Positions 1 through 11,586 of a DNA stretch of 64,000 nt are shown one piece after another. Source of the DNA: Siphonodentalium dalli (taxonomy: Eukaryota; Mollusca; Scaphopoda; Gadilida; Siphonodentaliidae); the NCBI GenBank assembly GCA_032622095.1, contig CP136069.1, positions 161,437,043-161,501,042 of the forward strand. The letters are read 5' to 3'. The translations under genes were made by a program, and so were the position numbers. Numbering within the stretch: the first letter of the stretch is position 1; the number at the start of each line of letters is the position of its first letter. The notes under the pieces are model-generated. The model ran no database searches and was not told where the DNA came from. It saw only the letters and a program-made list of their open reading frames with translations.

Positions 1-425
1 GTGATTAAATACGCCAAGGAAATTAGGACAGCCCAGGGCGCGTTTCACGGCACATCAAATATAGGCGTACCTAGGTTAATCAAGCTAGCGTCGTTCTTCT
101 GTATCTCATCTCGTTCGCTCCATTCGGTGGTTCGCCACATTAGGTTCCAATGGACATCTTTTGGGAGATATCCTGTATAGCTTATCCCTAAATTGCTCTG
201 TTTACTCCCGAGTTGTTCTTCGTCATCACGCCGTGTTAGGTATATACTCCGGCTGCGCTAAGCTGCTTTCGGTATCCAGTATTTCGCATCTTGATATAGT
301 CAACATGGGTGTCGATATGTATGGTAAATCGTGCAGCCCCCATGAACTAAAGATTGCCTGTTTTCCTGGGTTGAAGGTTACGTCCCAGGGGTTGTCTTGG
401 TACATTACTTCTTCACTTTTTCGAT
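1..425. other. No supported gene; possible 3' flank of the retroelement
   Basis: Only small overlapping frames without recognisable motifs. This is where a 3' LTR would be expected if the element is complete on this side, but with no second LTR in the window it cannot be shown. Confidence 0.3.
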
Positions 426-1001
426 TTAAAGTTGTGCTTGACATCGCAAGTCCAATCCATCGCTGCGCAGTAGGTTGATGAATCGACGAAGAAGTTCGCT
501 GCAGTGGCATCGATGAATGAGAGGCCGCTCCTGTTCGTATGTCCGCTGGTGTCGCTGGTACGGCTGCTGTCGTGTTCCAGTATAGGTTCGCTGGCGAGTC
601 CGTGTTGACTGTCGGGGTTCGTTCGGGTAGTAGTACCAGTCTGGGTCGATGCCGATGAGTGCATCTTCGGTTTCTCTGGGTGGGCTGTAAGGCGGGGGAG
701 GTGACTGCATCGTGTATTATTGTTTATACTCGTCGTAAGGCTGTCTCCATGGCTGGCTATAGGATGCGGGTGACTGCATGTGCGTCATCATGTCGAGGTT
801 GCTTTCATGTGGCCGCCTGCTGGTGGATGGTCGTACATCTGAATGGGATGTCATATTGTCATCGTCGGATGTTGAGGTATTTTCGTCCTCACTGTCCGAG
901 TATGGGGGTAGGTTGTGACAACTGGTCGACCCTTGTTCCGCCGCCATGGTCAGCCTATATTTGCGTGATGTTTGAGAATAAATGACACAGTCGGTACACA
1001 A
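426..1001 (-). pseudogene. Proline-rich frame with PPxY motif, one internal stop
   Basis: Two open stretches in the same frame (1001-717 and 710-426) are separated by a single TAA, giving about 190 residues overall. The first half is acidic and serine/threonine-rich (SDSEDENTSTSDDDN). The second starts with PPPPYSPP, which contains a PPxY motif, and then becomes arginine- and tyrosine-rich. Short repeats (MQSPASYS / MQSPPPPYS) suggest internal duplication. PPxY is the class of motif by which retroviral structural proteins recruit Nedd4-type ubiquitin ligases for budding. Here its role is only inferred from position, 3' of pol and the env-like frame. I do not recognise the protein, and it could be an accessory product or belong to another element. 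Confidence 0.4.
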
Positions 1002-1415
1002 TGGTTACTTTTCCAATTAATCAGTATCGCTTGAGGACCGTCAGATCGGTCGAATGCGAAAAGGAAATATACTACTTAATTCCACAGATAGGTTGGTCGA
1101 CGAACAGTTAAACACAAGACAAAGCGGGGTGACTGATTTCCATCACCAAAACGTATGACTACATGTAAGGATATCGAATCCCTATTCAACACTTGCTATA
1201 ATAATTCCGATCATTATACAACTATCATACGATGGACATTATCGTGATGCAATCATTAATATCTGAAATATGAGAAATGCATAAAAGTCTATCTACCTGT
1301 ACATGCAAATGATTCTAATGTCAGTGCAACAATTAATACGAAGGACATGCAGAATACATTAATATATAATATATGATACATAATTGATACTAATCTAAAT
1401 CCGCCACAGATGTGG
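1002..1415. other. AT-rich non-coding stretch inside the retroelement 3' region
   Basis: No open frame of note and no repeat recognised. It separates the env-like frame from the PPxY frame. Confidence 0.3.
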
Positions 1416-2040
1416 TTAGCCTCTGGCGGCTATAATTGGATATATGCGTTCCTGGGGGTCGTCCCGGAATTGGGCAGACGGCTTTGGTGCATCCGTCTCC
1501 ACTGCTTCGTCGATGGGTCCTTTGAACACGACATTCGGGATATCCCCAGGTCGCTGGTCTAACTGTGTATTATGCATAATGGCTAACCTTGGCAAGTGTC
1601 GTTTAACAAATTTCCACCAAAATACGTGGGTCAAGATAATGAAAATTACTACTGCAGTTGTTACTAGGGCAAAATACCACCATGGCTATCTCTTCCATTC
1701 ATACTTTTTCATCCGCTAAGTCAGCCATGTGAATCTTTTCGATCGCATTTAATTTGTGTGGGATGCGCTTAAACGTAGTAAACCTAATGGTGGCGATATG
1801 CACGTTGGCGTCGTGTTCGTGCTCTCTCGGCGCGTGGTTGTAAAGTTTAAAGGTTTATTTGGTAATTTGCTACGTGCAAGTGCCGGGTTCCCCGGGGACG
1901 TGCGGATTGTAATTGATCCAGACACGACTATCTATTCGCGATTCGGTTTGGGGCATTGGGCTAAATATTTTCAACATTCACGAAGTCAGGTTAGACCCGC
2001 CAATAAGACAGTTAAAAGCGGGGTCTCATCCATTCTGAAG
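1416..2040 (-). pseudogene. Env-like membrane-anchored frame, broken
   Basis: Downstream of integrase on the same strand is a frame open from 1685 to 1416. It begins with about 20 strongly hydrophobic residues bounded by tryptophan pairs (encoded about 1682-1617). A Lys/Arg-rich stop-transfer segment and a hydrophilic tail of about 65 residues follow. Upstream (about 1700-2040) other frames stay partly open with plausible protein composition, but at least two frame changes and a stop separate them from the membrane segment. Position after pol and a single C-terminal anchor with cytoplasmic tail fit env of errantivirus-like Gypsy elements. No fusion peptide, furin site or signal peptide could be assigned, so 'env-like' is inference. 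An alternative is a chance hydrophobic frame in the 3' untranslated region. Confidence 0.45.
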
Positions 2041-2281
2041 TGAATTCCAGGTCAATGGTTTGGGCGTTTTATTACTATTTACATTGCTGCTACTATCGAG
2101 GACACCGAAGATAGTATAGTTTGCAGTGACGTTTTACTTATTAAGTCGCTACTCGCTCCATTCAAGAGCTGCTTACACTTACGTTGGGCCGGCGTAGGCC
2201 TGGTTTCGCGAGTGGTCGATTCAACGGAGACCACTTCCATGAATTAATCCTCTGAGCTCTCAGTACTTGCAAGCTTCTGTG

Positions 2282-3584
2282 TTATTTTACGCCTGTGTCG
2301 ACGGGCGTTATTTGCTTGGTTATTTGCTTGGCTATGCGGAAGTAGGGTTTCCATTTAGTTTCCAGTTTGCTTTTTCGTAAGTGATTCTTAACATACACGG
2401 CCTCCCCAATCTCGAATTTGGTGTCTGTGACCTTTTTGTTAAATGTCGCTGCTTGTTGGCGTTTCGCCTGTTTCACGTGTTTGTGTACCAGCATAAATGA
2501 TTTATGTTGTTCTTGTAAAGCTATTTGATGATAGTATTCCCCGGCGTATTTACGCCTTGACTTTAAGAGATTATCAATTGGGAACACGACGTCCCGGTTG
2601 CATAACAAGAAAAAGGGGGAAAATTTTGAAGTTTCATGTTTGTTAAATCGGATCGCAGCTAGTGCTTGATTTAAATGGAAGTCTCACGTATTTAGCTGGT
2701 CCGCCATGATATTACGTCTTTCAAACTGCGGTGGAATCTCAACTTTGGCGTTGCTCTGGGGGTGATAATAGGACGTAGTCACATGATGAATGTTTAACCC
2801 CTTCAAAGTGTCCCTGACCTTGTAATTTATGTTCTCACTGCCATTATCGGTGATTATTTCCAGGGGGCATCCATGTCGCGGGAAGATTTCCTCGATCAAG
2901 AGATGAACAATGTTATCAGCTGACTTGTCCTTGACCGGAAACGCTTCCGCCCACCCACTATATAAATCACGAAGCTGATAATGTAGCGATTACCAGATAA
3001 CGACGTGGGGTAGGGTCCTGATAGGTCCAAACCAATTTTAGCAAAAGGGTAAGGGGCATCCGTTATTTGCATTTTGGGGGATTGTTTCTGCAGAGACGTG
3101 ACTTGGCAAATCACACATTTGCCAACGTAGCAGTTGAGTTCCTTGTACAGTCTCTGGGCCAAAAATATTTCGATCTAATTGCGTCGTGTGTTTTGTCTAT
3201 TCCCACATGGCCATTGTTATCATGGTATTGTTGGATTATGTTGGTTTGAAGATGTGCAGGTACCCAAAGGCGTGGGGTCGGTTCTGCATCAGCACTCGAG
3301 AGGTAATATAGCACCCCATCAATCATCAAGTGTTTGTCATTCCGAGTGTCCTCGCCTTTGTCGAGGGCATTCAGAACTGACGCAATTTCCGGGTCTTTCT
3401 TTTGTTCCTCAAGCATATTGAAGTCGGGCTTGTTGAACAGTAGGTCAGTAGGCTGGTAGGCCTCACCAATTCGATTTTTATTCGGCAGCTCTTTTGGGGT
3501 CACCTCGCAGCTTGCGAAGTCTTTGGGTTGAAATTTAGATGAATTTAAGGCGGCTATTTCTGCCTGGGTTTCGGTTATTGTCAT
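2282..3584 (-). pseudogene. Gypsy integrase (pol part 4)
   Basis: Four consecutive open pieces cover the integrase, separated by frame breaks near 3110, 2900 and 2650. The N-terminal zinc-binding region shows HDNNGHVGIDKTHDAIRSKY, with the paired cysteines (CVICQ) in the next piece. The DDE core is recognisable as GLDLSGPYP (first Asp), IITDNGSEN (second Asp) and HPQSNAKVE (Glu). The C-terminal piece (2608-2282) is basic and contains EIGEAVYVKNHL, typical of Gypsy integrase C-termini. No chromodomain is seen. Integrase would insert the cDNA into host DNA; the frame breaks make this copy inactive. It is followed at once by the env-like region on the same strand. Confidence 0.88.
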
Positions 3585-4283
3585 TTATATCCACTTCTGC
3601 CTTCCCTCGTTCAGTATATGCATTAGGGTGTGTTCGACTGAATATGTCTGTGCAGTGATTATCTGGGCCTGCTATGTATGCAATGTTACAGTTATATCCA
3701 GCTATACCCAAAGCCCACTGTTGGATTTTCTTGTTCTGCATGGGGGATTCCAAGATATATTTCATGGTTTATGATCTGTTTTTATTGTAAAGGTGGCATT
3801 ATGAAGGTAATGATCCAGCCTTTGCAATGCAAAGTGAATTCCATATGCCTCTTTTTCTACAGTCGGCCATCGGGTTTGAGTATCACTAAGTGTATGTGAG
3901 AGATAATAAATCGGTTCTTCAACGCCATCTGAGCCTAACTGGGTCAGACAGGCACCAATGCAAATGTCACTTGCGTCGTTATACAACGTACTAGTATAGG
4001 GCGTGGCTGTATTCGGGTAGGCCAGGAGGGGTACTGCCGTCAGATTTCTCTTTAGTTTTTCAAACGAAATTTGGCAAGCTTGGTCCCATTTGAATTTAGC
4101 ATATTGTTTTGTAAGCTGCGCCAAAGGTTCAGCTATCTGTGAAAACGAGGGGACAAATCTACGATAGTAGTTGCTCATGCCAATGAAAGAACGGACTTCC
4201 TTGACTGAAGTTGGGGGCACAAGAGACCGGCTGACCTTGTCGGGGTCAGGTCGGACGCCGTCGGTATCGATTATAAAACCCAA
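3535..4283 (-). pseudogene. Gypsy RT connection and RNase H (pol part 3)
   Basis: The frame starts with GFIIDTDGVRPDPDKV and continues through FIGMSNYYRRFVPSFS, both typical of the Gypsy connection region. The RNase H-like part follows: a YNDASDICIGACL segment (catalytic aspartate), a conserved glutamate in VEKEAYGIHFALQRL, and TDHKP. A frame break near 3765 separates TDHKP from the next block (LKYILESPMQNKKIQQWAL), which continues to 3535 and includes AGPDNHCTDIFSR. The first codon is not an ATG; it is only the first residue after upstream breaks. RNase H would degrade the RNA strand during reverse transcription. Confidence 0.85.
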
Positions 4284-5340
4284 ATATGGTGTTTCTTGTT
4301 TTAGGAATTGGCACTATTTTAATTTTAATTTTCCGTGTATGTTGGCGCAATTTGTCAAAGACTTTCTGGATATGTTCCAAGTGTAATTCCGGCGACTCGC
4401 TGTAGATCAGAATGTCGTCTTAGTACGCAATTGCGTAATCACCCATTCCACATAATACTTGGGCCATAAGCTGGAAGAAAACACCGCCAGCATTTCGGAG
4501 CCCAAAAGGCATAGAGTTGAATTCAAAGAGGCCTCGGTGGCATGCGAATGCCGTCTTTTGCTTCTCCTCTTCCGCGACCTGGCATTGCCAGTAGTCACTT
4601 TTTAAATCGAGTGCGGTGAAGAATTTGGACTTTCCAAGAAGTGCCAAAATATCATCGATGACCGGAAGCGGGTATGACATAGGTTTGGTTACGGTATTTA
4701 ATTGTCTGAAATCAACGCAAAACCGTTTTGTGCCGTCGCGCTTGTCTGCGAGAACAATTGGTGCCGAATAAGCACTGGAACTCGGCCTGATAATGTCTGC
4801 TTCAAGCATATCATTTATGGCAGTGTCAACCAGCAGTCGTTTATTCAGAGGGGTGCGATACGGGCGAAGTTTTATTGGGGGATTATTTCCCGTGTCAATG
4901 TGCATTTTAACTGTGCTCATCTGAGTTAGCTCAATGTCCTTCTCAGCAAAAATGTCTGAGTTGGATTTCAACAACTTCATCAGTGCCTCTCGATATTGAT
5001 CTGGGCATGAAACTCCAGCGAAATTCAATCTTTTCTCGTCGGTAGAGGGCGCTGATTTAGAGTGTTCTACCTTGTTACGGTTGGGGAGCCCAAGTGTATA
5101 GCCATTGTCGCGGTAATTGCTGGCCGTTGGGAATTGAGAGCCTTGTGACAAAGAGTTGATTTCGAGGTTGGTCTCGGGTCCGCTTATGACTGCCTTCCCC
5201 ACTACACTGCCTCGCCGTAGGCGAAAAGTTTTATTAGTGTTGTTGATGAGTAATACTGGGACCTTATGTCTCTTTCCTACACCAGAAACGGAGCTGCCAA
5301 TTTCCAGACCGGGTTCTGATGCTAGGTAGCCTTTCTCGAT
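4284..5340 (-). pseudogene. Gypsy reverse transcriptase (pol part 2)
   Basis: This encodes the linker after the protease and the RT fingers and palm. Visible RT motifs include KRFCVDFRQLN, FFTALDLKSDYWQ (motif A aspartate) and MPFGLRNAGG. The motif C box (YxDD) is interrupted by a TAA in the x position near 4420, followed by DDILIY in the same frame. Further on there is a +1-type frameshift and another in-frame TAG before the block leading into the connection domain at 4283. With two stops and a frameshift this copy cannot make active enzyme. The first eight codons of the longest open frame (5364-5341) come from the inserted element and its target duplication, not from pol. Family and domain assignment is secure. 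Confidence 0.9.
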
Positions 5341-5343
5341 TTG

Positions 5344-6035
5344 AAGTGTGGTCGTGGTACGCAAAAAAGGGGTTTACCCAGAATAAATTGGTAAAGAAGC
5401 GATATCGGTGTCATTCAACGCGGGAGAATCTCTGCTACAACATATCCAAAATCCGCTAAAATTCACTTTGGGCAAAATCCAGGATCCAAGATGGCGTCCA
5501 ACATGGCCGCCTTTAGTCAAAAGAGATTCTGACTTAGATTAATTGGACATAATGGGAACAAATGTTGCCATATTTATATAAATGTAAACTTTTTTGAAGG
5601 TAAAGTATTATGCCACATATCTATAGAAAAAATGGAACCCCTCGCTCCAGATGGCTGCCAAAATGGCGGCCTAAACTCGAACATTTGAAGTTTTTGCCCA
5701 ATATCTTAAAGATCAATTCCTGTTGTTTGATAATGGTTCAGACTGGCGACATTGATTAGTCATATTCATGTTAATTCAGCATTGGAGCAATGAAAGATAC
5801 TGGGACCCAGACTCATCTACACCCTCAAACATTTGATTTTACAGAACGCGGTATAAAATTCCACAAAAATCGCCTTTGGGATTCCAGTCATATATCAACA
5901 AGAAATGGACAGAACAGTACAATGTAAGTTGGGAATACCATTATCTATAAATACTCCAATTCAATGAAACCCAAATTGGCGCTTTGTCTTAAAATGGCTG
6001 CCAAAATGGCGGTCAAAATATGGAAAATGGCAGAT
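5344..6035 (+). repeat. Left arm of the 4.2 kb element
   Basis: Matches the reverse complement of 8955-9581 along its length. It contains paired ATGGC-type motifs, each near AAGATGGCGTCC or AAAATGGCGGCC, at about 5511, 5650 and 5991. Confidence 0.85.
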
Positions 6036-8954
6036 ATTTAGAATTGTCGTCAGAGGGTTAGACCCAGAAGGAATTGGTAAAGAAGCGGTTTTGTTGTCAT
6101 TCGACGCGGGAGAATCTCGTTTATAACATATCCAAAATCCGCTAAAATCCACTTTGGGGAAAATACAGAATTCAAGATGGCGTCCAACATGGTCGCCAAT
6201 AATAATGAAAATGGCAAATATGTAGTTATTCACGAAAACCCACTCGACAAAACGCCAATTTGGCACCAATACACATCATTGATTGAAATCAATGTTTTTT
6301 GTGGGTATGAGTAGCCAATCACGATTCAAAATGCTAAGATGGCTACCAAAATGGCCACCGAAAATTGTCGAAATTTAAGTTCTACTCAGAGGAAAGCCGA
6401 AACAACACTTCGGTTGTGAGCTAACAATGACAGACCTATTAAACATGTTGCCAATAATCTACTACCACAATCAGTTCAGCCCGTAATGTTCCAACTAAGC
6501 AGTATCTACTGCAGGATCCAACACGATGTCCACTTATTACGAGGGACTATCTGGAAATTAATTAAGAAGAAATTAAATTGCTACGATTCTGGATTATTTG
6601 AAAACACAGTGTCAATATTTCTACTTAAAACGACTATTCGGAACATCAAATATATGGGCATCGGTGGTCTAGTCCGGAAGCACCAGGCTATAATGGGTTG
6701 TCCAGTGATGGCGAAAGTGAAAAGGACAGGAGGGTAAAGCGAATAATCTGTGGTTTACTTAATTAGTAGGCAAGTTGGTTATCGGAGCTGGGGAGTTTCA
6801 AAGTAAAATTATTTTCTTCAATATCAAGAGGAAAAATGAAAATTCGCACGTACATTGTATACCCTTCACACTCCATGTGACAATTCGCTGTGATGCGATT
6901 GTGGGTATTTACATGTGGATAGAAACATTCTAGTAAATATATAGACGCACCGATATCTTCTACACATTTAGTGAATTTCATCAATGATATGTAGACACAA
7001 TGTGCGCCACGGCTGGATCTGACCCGTAGGCGTAAAGGTATCAACCATTTAGCTTGATGAACTGGTATTTCAAGGTTGTCATTGGATAGAAATGCCACAT
7101 GAACATGGTGATTAACAACATGTTTGTCTAAGAAATTTGAACAATGAACATGTTATTTTCCGGATGCTAGACAATCAAACTGCCACATAAGGCGTTCACC
7201 CATGCTCATCAGAGCACGAAATATGTGCAAATCAATGACACGAAAACTATTTCATGCGGCGACGTACTCTAGACCTACATCCAACGTCATTTCCTATTAA
7301 CTTTTATTGTTTGTACGGACGGATTCGAGGTTTGAAAATCCCGCTTGTCCAAGAAAACCTCCACATACTTACGGAGTCGATGTGTAAACAATGTATGGGG
7401 ATAGTTTCTTCAGACATATGTGTATTTGGCACACGTATTTTCTAGAACATAAGAGATCACCGGAGAGTTGATATCTGGGAAGAGATCAGAGTAAAACTAC
7501 TTTTCTTACATGTCGAAATGGGGAATCCATGGGCTACATTTAGTTCCAGCTTGAAACTTTAAAATGATGGCCGAGCCCGAATAGTTAATATTTCGTCGCA
7601 TCAGTGCTATAATGTAACCCGCATTTTCAACTTTCCGAGAAAATGAAGGTTGAAGTTTTTAGACAACATTTCTCCCAATGTTGACAAAGTATGACGTATT
7701 GTTGTATTTATCCCAATGAAAACTAACATTAGCTGTTCATTGAACCACATATTGTTTTCTGTTTACTCCCTCTTTTTCTTTTAAAAAGCAATATCTTGTT
7801 TGGAGATATGACATTTTGCGTATGCCAGCGACGATTCGTCTCCGTGGTATAACGAAGTTGTGCTAATAAATGCAGATTAAGCTAAATATGGTGGCAATCG
7901 CATGTGTCTATGAACTAAAAAGTGCCTATTCTACACTATGAAAATTCACCCATGTGCATCATCATACAGAAATGAGTGGAGCAATCACAAAATTTTAATC
8001 ACCAAATGATCACGTGCCTAACATGGAGATACTACCATATAGCACACATTTTTAGAATTCACAAACACAAAACAGAAGTCACGTGGACAACCTGAAGCGT
8101 CCGATTGGCTGCTGTTGGACATACGATTTCATAGCACGAATAATTGTAAAGATCGTTGGAGATACGACATTTGCTTCACTGGTTTGTGCGAATATTTGTC
8201 ATCCAATGCAAAGACAGTTTGGCCCATCGGATTGGATTTTTTCTCACGATTCGAACGGTATCAAATACTCATATCCTGCCATAATGGACTTACGACATTA
8301 TAGCACTGATGCGTCGAGATTTTGTCAACCCGCGGGAAGCCACCAAAAGATTGAAAATAAATAGTTTTGATGTATATACATGTATATTAGCCAACTATCA
8401 ACTGCATCCACCACTCACAACTTCCATTATATGATAAGCTGGGCAGAGTCTACCATTTTTGTTTTGGAAGCCATATTAGATAAAATTTATTGTTTCTTTT
8501 GGTCTATTTGAGATGGAATGTTCCCAAATAAAAGAAATGCTCAATTATTTTGTAGACAAGATCTGCTCATCCCTAAATATCAAATGTGACCAGAACCCCA
8601 AAGTGGATTTTGATTAAATTTCATACCGCATTCGTTGTAACTTATTAGTGAAGGGCCGGAGTAAACTATGATCTAATCGATTAAACATGTCATTGCTGGA
8701 TGATCAGTTGACACGATCATTGAAAGAATATACCCATTGTTTCCCAGTTCAGAGAGCAACAAGTGATAAACAGAAGTGATAGAAAATAGTATTTTTCACA
8801 TCGGGTGGCCATTTTGGCAGCCATTTTTGGTACTGATTTTTAAGTTTTTACATAGAGCTAGCATCATGGCATCATAATGAGGTAGACATTCGTATTTATT
8901 TAGTCAATTTTATTCATCAACCACTACTTATAATGGATTGAATGACACTGTGAT

Positions 8955-9581
8955 CAATATCCGCCATTTTCCATATTTTGACCGCCATTTTGGCAGCCAT
9001 TTTGAGACAAAGCGACAATTATGGTTTCATTGAATAGGAGTATTCATATATATTGGTATGCCCAACTTACATTGTACAGTTCTGTCCATTTCTTGTTGAT
9101 ATATGACTGTAATCACAATGGCGATTTTTGTGGAATGTTATACCGCGTACTGTAAAATCGAATTTTTGAGGGTGTAGATGAGTCTGGCACCCCATTTATG
9201 GTATCTTCCATTGCCACAATGCTGCATTAACATGAATGAGCCTAATCAAAGTCTCCAGTCTGAACCATTATCAAACAAAAGGAATTGATATTTAAGATAT
9301 TAGGCAAAAACTTCAAATGTTCGAGTTTAGGCAGCCATTTTGGCGGCCATCTGGGACGAGGGGTTCCATTTTTGTCATTCACTATAATCGAATTAATCTA
9401 AGTCAGAGTATATTTTGACTAACGACAGCCAAGTTGGACGCCATCATGGATTGTGAACTTTGCCCAAAGCGGATTTTAGCGGATTTTGGATATGTTATAC
9501 ACGAGATTCTCCCGCGTCGAATGACACCAAAACCGCTCTTTACCAATTTCTTCTGGGTCTAACCCTCCGACGACCACACTA
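8955..9581 (-). repeat. Right arm of the 4.2 kb element
   Basis: Inverted counterpart of 5344-6035. A diverged relative of this arm recurs alone at about 29822-30420. Confidence 0.85.
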
Positions 9582-10229
9582 TTGGGCAACCTCTACTAAT
9601 GTCGACCTGTGAAGGGAAGCTAAAAAAAAATATTTTCCCATACATAAAGTCGATGTTTGGAGCTTTAAACTAACTTTGCTGGTTAATCTCAGAAGAGAAG
9701 CTATATGTGCATCTGCTTCCAATGGGATGTACACGCCACTGACCTTGAGGCATCCCAGATCATAATACAGTCTGACCCCCCGAGAGGTCAACCAATCCCT
9801 CCCTAAGATCATATTCCGGGTCATATCATTCACTACATAAAATTTATGAGTTAATTTTATTTTCTCCATTCTGAAAGTCAGTTCAACGCTACCAAGTACA
9901 CCCAGTGATTTCCCATTCACGGAGCTAAGGTTAATGTGTTCCCCAGTTAGTTTTGGTCGAAACTGAAATGCGTCATAGACGCGTTTGTGAATCAATGACA
10001 CTTCCGCGCCACTATCCACTAATGAACGATATTTATTTTTACCTATTCTAACTAAACACGAGCTGGGGTTCCCCACAATATCGATGCTAAATTTCCTCTC
10101 ATATGTGGCCTCAATGAGAGGATTTCCTAGTTTTTTGCGTATGTGGGCGGGGTCATCAGCTGTGGTGGTTTGCTTGATGTCGGATATCTCCGGCTGTGAT
10201 GCGGTGCACAAAAGCAAACGTATATACAA
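9579..10229 (-). pseudogene. Gypsy aspartic protease (pol part 1)
   Basis: An open frame of 216 codons, cut off by the insertion at its C-terminal side. The retropepsin active site reads LVDSGAEVSLIH near residue 70, and a second conserved block, ILGRDWL, lies about 70 residues further on, as in Gypsy proteases. The frame ends in a TAG whose bases belong to the end of the inserted element. Removing the insert and one copy of its 3 bp target duplication would put this frame directly in register with the reverse transcriptase frame at 5340. The first residues have no family match, so the true start is upstream in lost sequence. The protease would mature the Gag-Pol polyprotein. Confidence 0.85.
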
Positions 10230-10416
10230 ATACTAATATGGAAAAAATGTTACATAATAACAAGGAAATAACCAAATTATTTACAATTAGTTTTGGCACG
10301 CACATACTGCAAAGTCGCACAATCATGTATACCGCAGTCACACAGAGACATCCACTAACATTGACATATATATACCTGGTATACCCAGCATCACACGCAT
10401 TGTCTCACACTCTTAA

Positions 10417-10417
<1 letters not shown>

Positions 10418-10503
<86 letters not shown>
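10418..10503. repeat. (AT)n microsatellite
   Basis: About 43 uninterrupted AT dinucleotides, followed by a CA/CG-rich run to about 10540. It lies just outside the apparent 5' break of the Gypsy element. Confidence 0.98.
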
Positions 10504-10505
<2 letters not shown>

Positions 10506-10639
10506 CATGCACGCGCACACACTCACGCGCGCACACACAATCATGTTAACCACTCAGACAGACATTCACACAAAAGAACAAATGAGAGAACACTACATGC
10601 ACTAGCTACTTCTAGTGGTGGTTATACATAAATTGGTTG

Positions 10640-11586
10640 TTGATCAGGTATAATGGTATCCAAATAACGGCCATCATGTTGAAGGTGGAAGCAATACCAT
10701 AGTCTTATGCTCGCTTTTGCAAAGAATCGTAAGACGAAATGAAAAGAGTTAGTTCCATCTTCAAGAACTTCAGAGGGAACTTTTCCCAAAAATACTGCAA
10801 GTTGCGAGCACTTAGGTATGGAATCTAGGAATATGAAGGAGTTTATTCCGAATGTGTTGATAATATCATACCAAATTGCGTTGCGTGCATTTGCAATAGA
10901 TGCACATTCTATTAATACATGATTAATTTAAGACCGGTATAGCTTGTTATAAAATTTACAACACCCACCATCACAGTAGGATGTGTGAGCTATCAACCGG
11001 ACAAGCAAAAGATAAGTGAATTTCTCCTCCGGATATAGCCTACATGTTCGCGATATGAGCGAATATGTCAGAGAGGTTTGCATTAGCCCATATTGTCTTG
11101 AGTCATGTTCAGCAGTTATGGAAGATCTCCACAGTTCGTCGTCTGATATGTGTACTTCAGTTTTCCAGGACTCTTTAGAGGGAAAGGTTTCAGGCTGTGC
11201 AAAGAATACTCGTGTAAGTTGTATTTATATAAAACGTGAACTATATCTGCAATGAATGATTTTTGATTAGAACATAATTCAATAATATAACTGTGCAATC
11301 TCATCAAGAATAACATTTTGGCAGTTTTACAAACATCAAGCCTACACAATGTAGCAAATAGACTCAGCTTTCTTTTGTCGATGAATGATATAAGTTCACT
11401 GCAACCTACAAGACCATGTACAATACATGTGCGAGTATGTGCCGGAAAACCTTGCATATTTTTGAGACAAAAGTGGTGAGCCTTTTCTAGAAAGGTATAA
11501 TCAGTATTATACAAGCCCCATATTAGCTCGCTACTGTACAGGGCTTTGGGGATCACAATTGACTTATATATTTTAAGACAGCTGTC
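10640..11586 (-). pseudogene. LINE ORF2 C-terminal region
   Basis: The frame 11556-11116 reads IPKALYSSELIWGLYN, then LEKAHHFCLKNMQGFPAHTR and IDKRKLSLFATLCRL, a pattern seen after the RT domain in Jockey/CR1-like ORF2. Further down in broken frames is a Cys-rich cluster and a block starting HVLIECASIANARNAIWYDI, the usual C-terminal zinc-finger neighbourhood. Decayed, but clearly the same protein. Confidence 0.75.

Larger units (their letters stand above)
5344..9581. mobile_element. 4.2 kb long-terminal-inverted-repeat element inserted in Gypsy pol
   Basis: The two ends are inverted copies of each other: the left begins AAGTGTGGTCGT and the right end, reverse-complemented, begins TAGTGTGGTCGT. 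The arms extend for roughly 620-690 bp (about 5344-6035 and 8955-9581). TTG stands on both sides (5341-5343 and 9582-9584), a 3 bp target duplication. The host pol frame is exactly in register if the element and one TTG are removed, which supports these borders. A second terminus-like sequence facing the same way starts near 6049, so the element is compound or carries a nested relative. The interior (6.3-8.8 kb) has no recognisable transposase, so it is probably non-autonomous. The superfamily is undetermined; 3 bp duplications occur in PIF/Harbinger, CACTA and Academ-type elements. Confidence 0.8.
426..10229 (-). mobile_element. Ty3/Gypsy-type retroelement remnant with env-like 3' region
   Basis: Read on the minus strand, the order is protease (about 10.2-9.6 kb), reverse transcriptase, RNase H, integrase, a membrane-anchored env-like frame and a proline-rich frame. 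The PR-RT-RH-IN order is that of Ty3/Gypsy (Metaviridae) elements. The copy is defective: a 4,238 bp unrelated insertion splits pol, stops lie in the RT, and there are several frameshifts. No gag is visible upstream of the protease, where the sequence turns into unrelated DNA and an (AT)n tract near 10.4 kb, so the 5' end looks lost. I could not find paired long terminal repeats, a primer-binding site or a polypurine tract. Assignment to Gypsy is firm; the outer limits are not. Confidence 0.9.

Noticed and set aside
1756..2043. 95-codon plus frame
   Set aside because: Antisense to the env-like region of the Gypsy element and without recognisable motifs.
6763..7098. 111-codon minus frame inside the 4.2 kb element as its transposase
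   Set aside because: Too short, no catalytic residues or DNA-binding motif visible.
10196..10549. 117-codon plus frame with an isoleucine-tyrosine run
   Set aside because: It is a translation of the (AT)n microsatellite.
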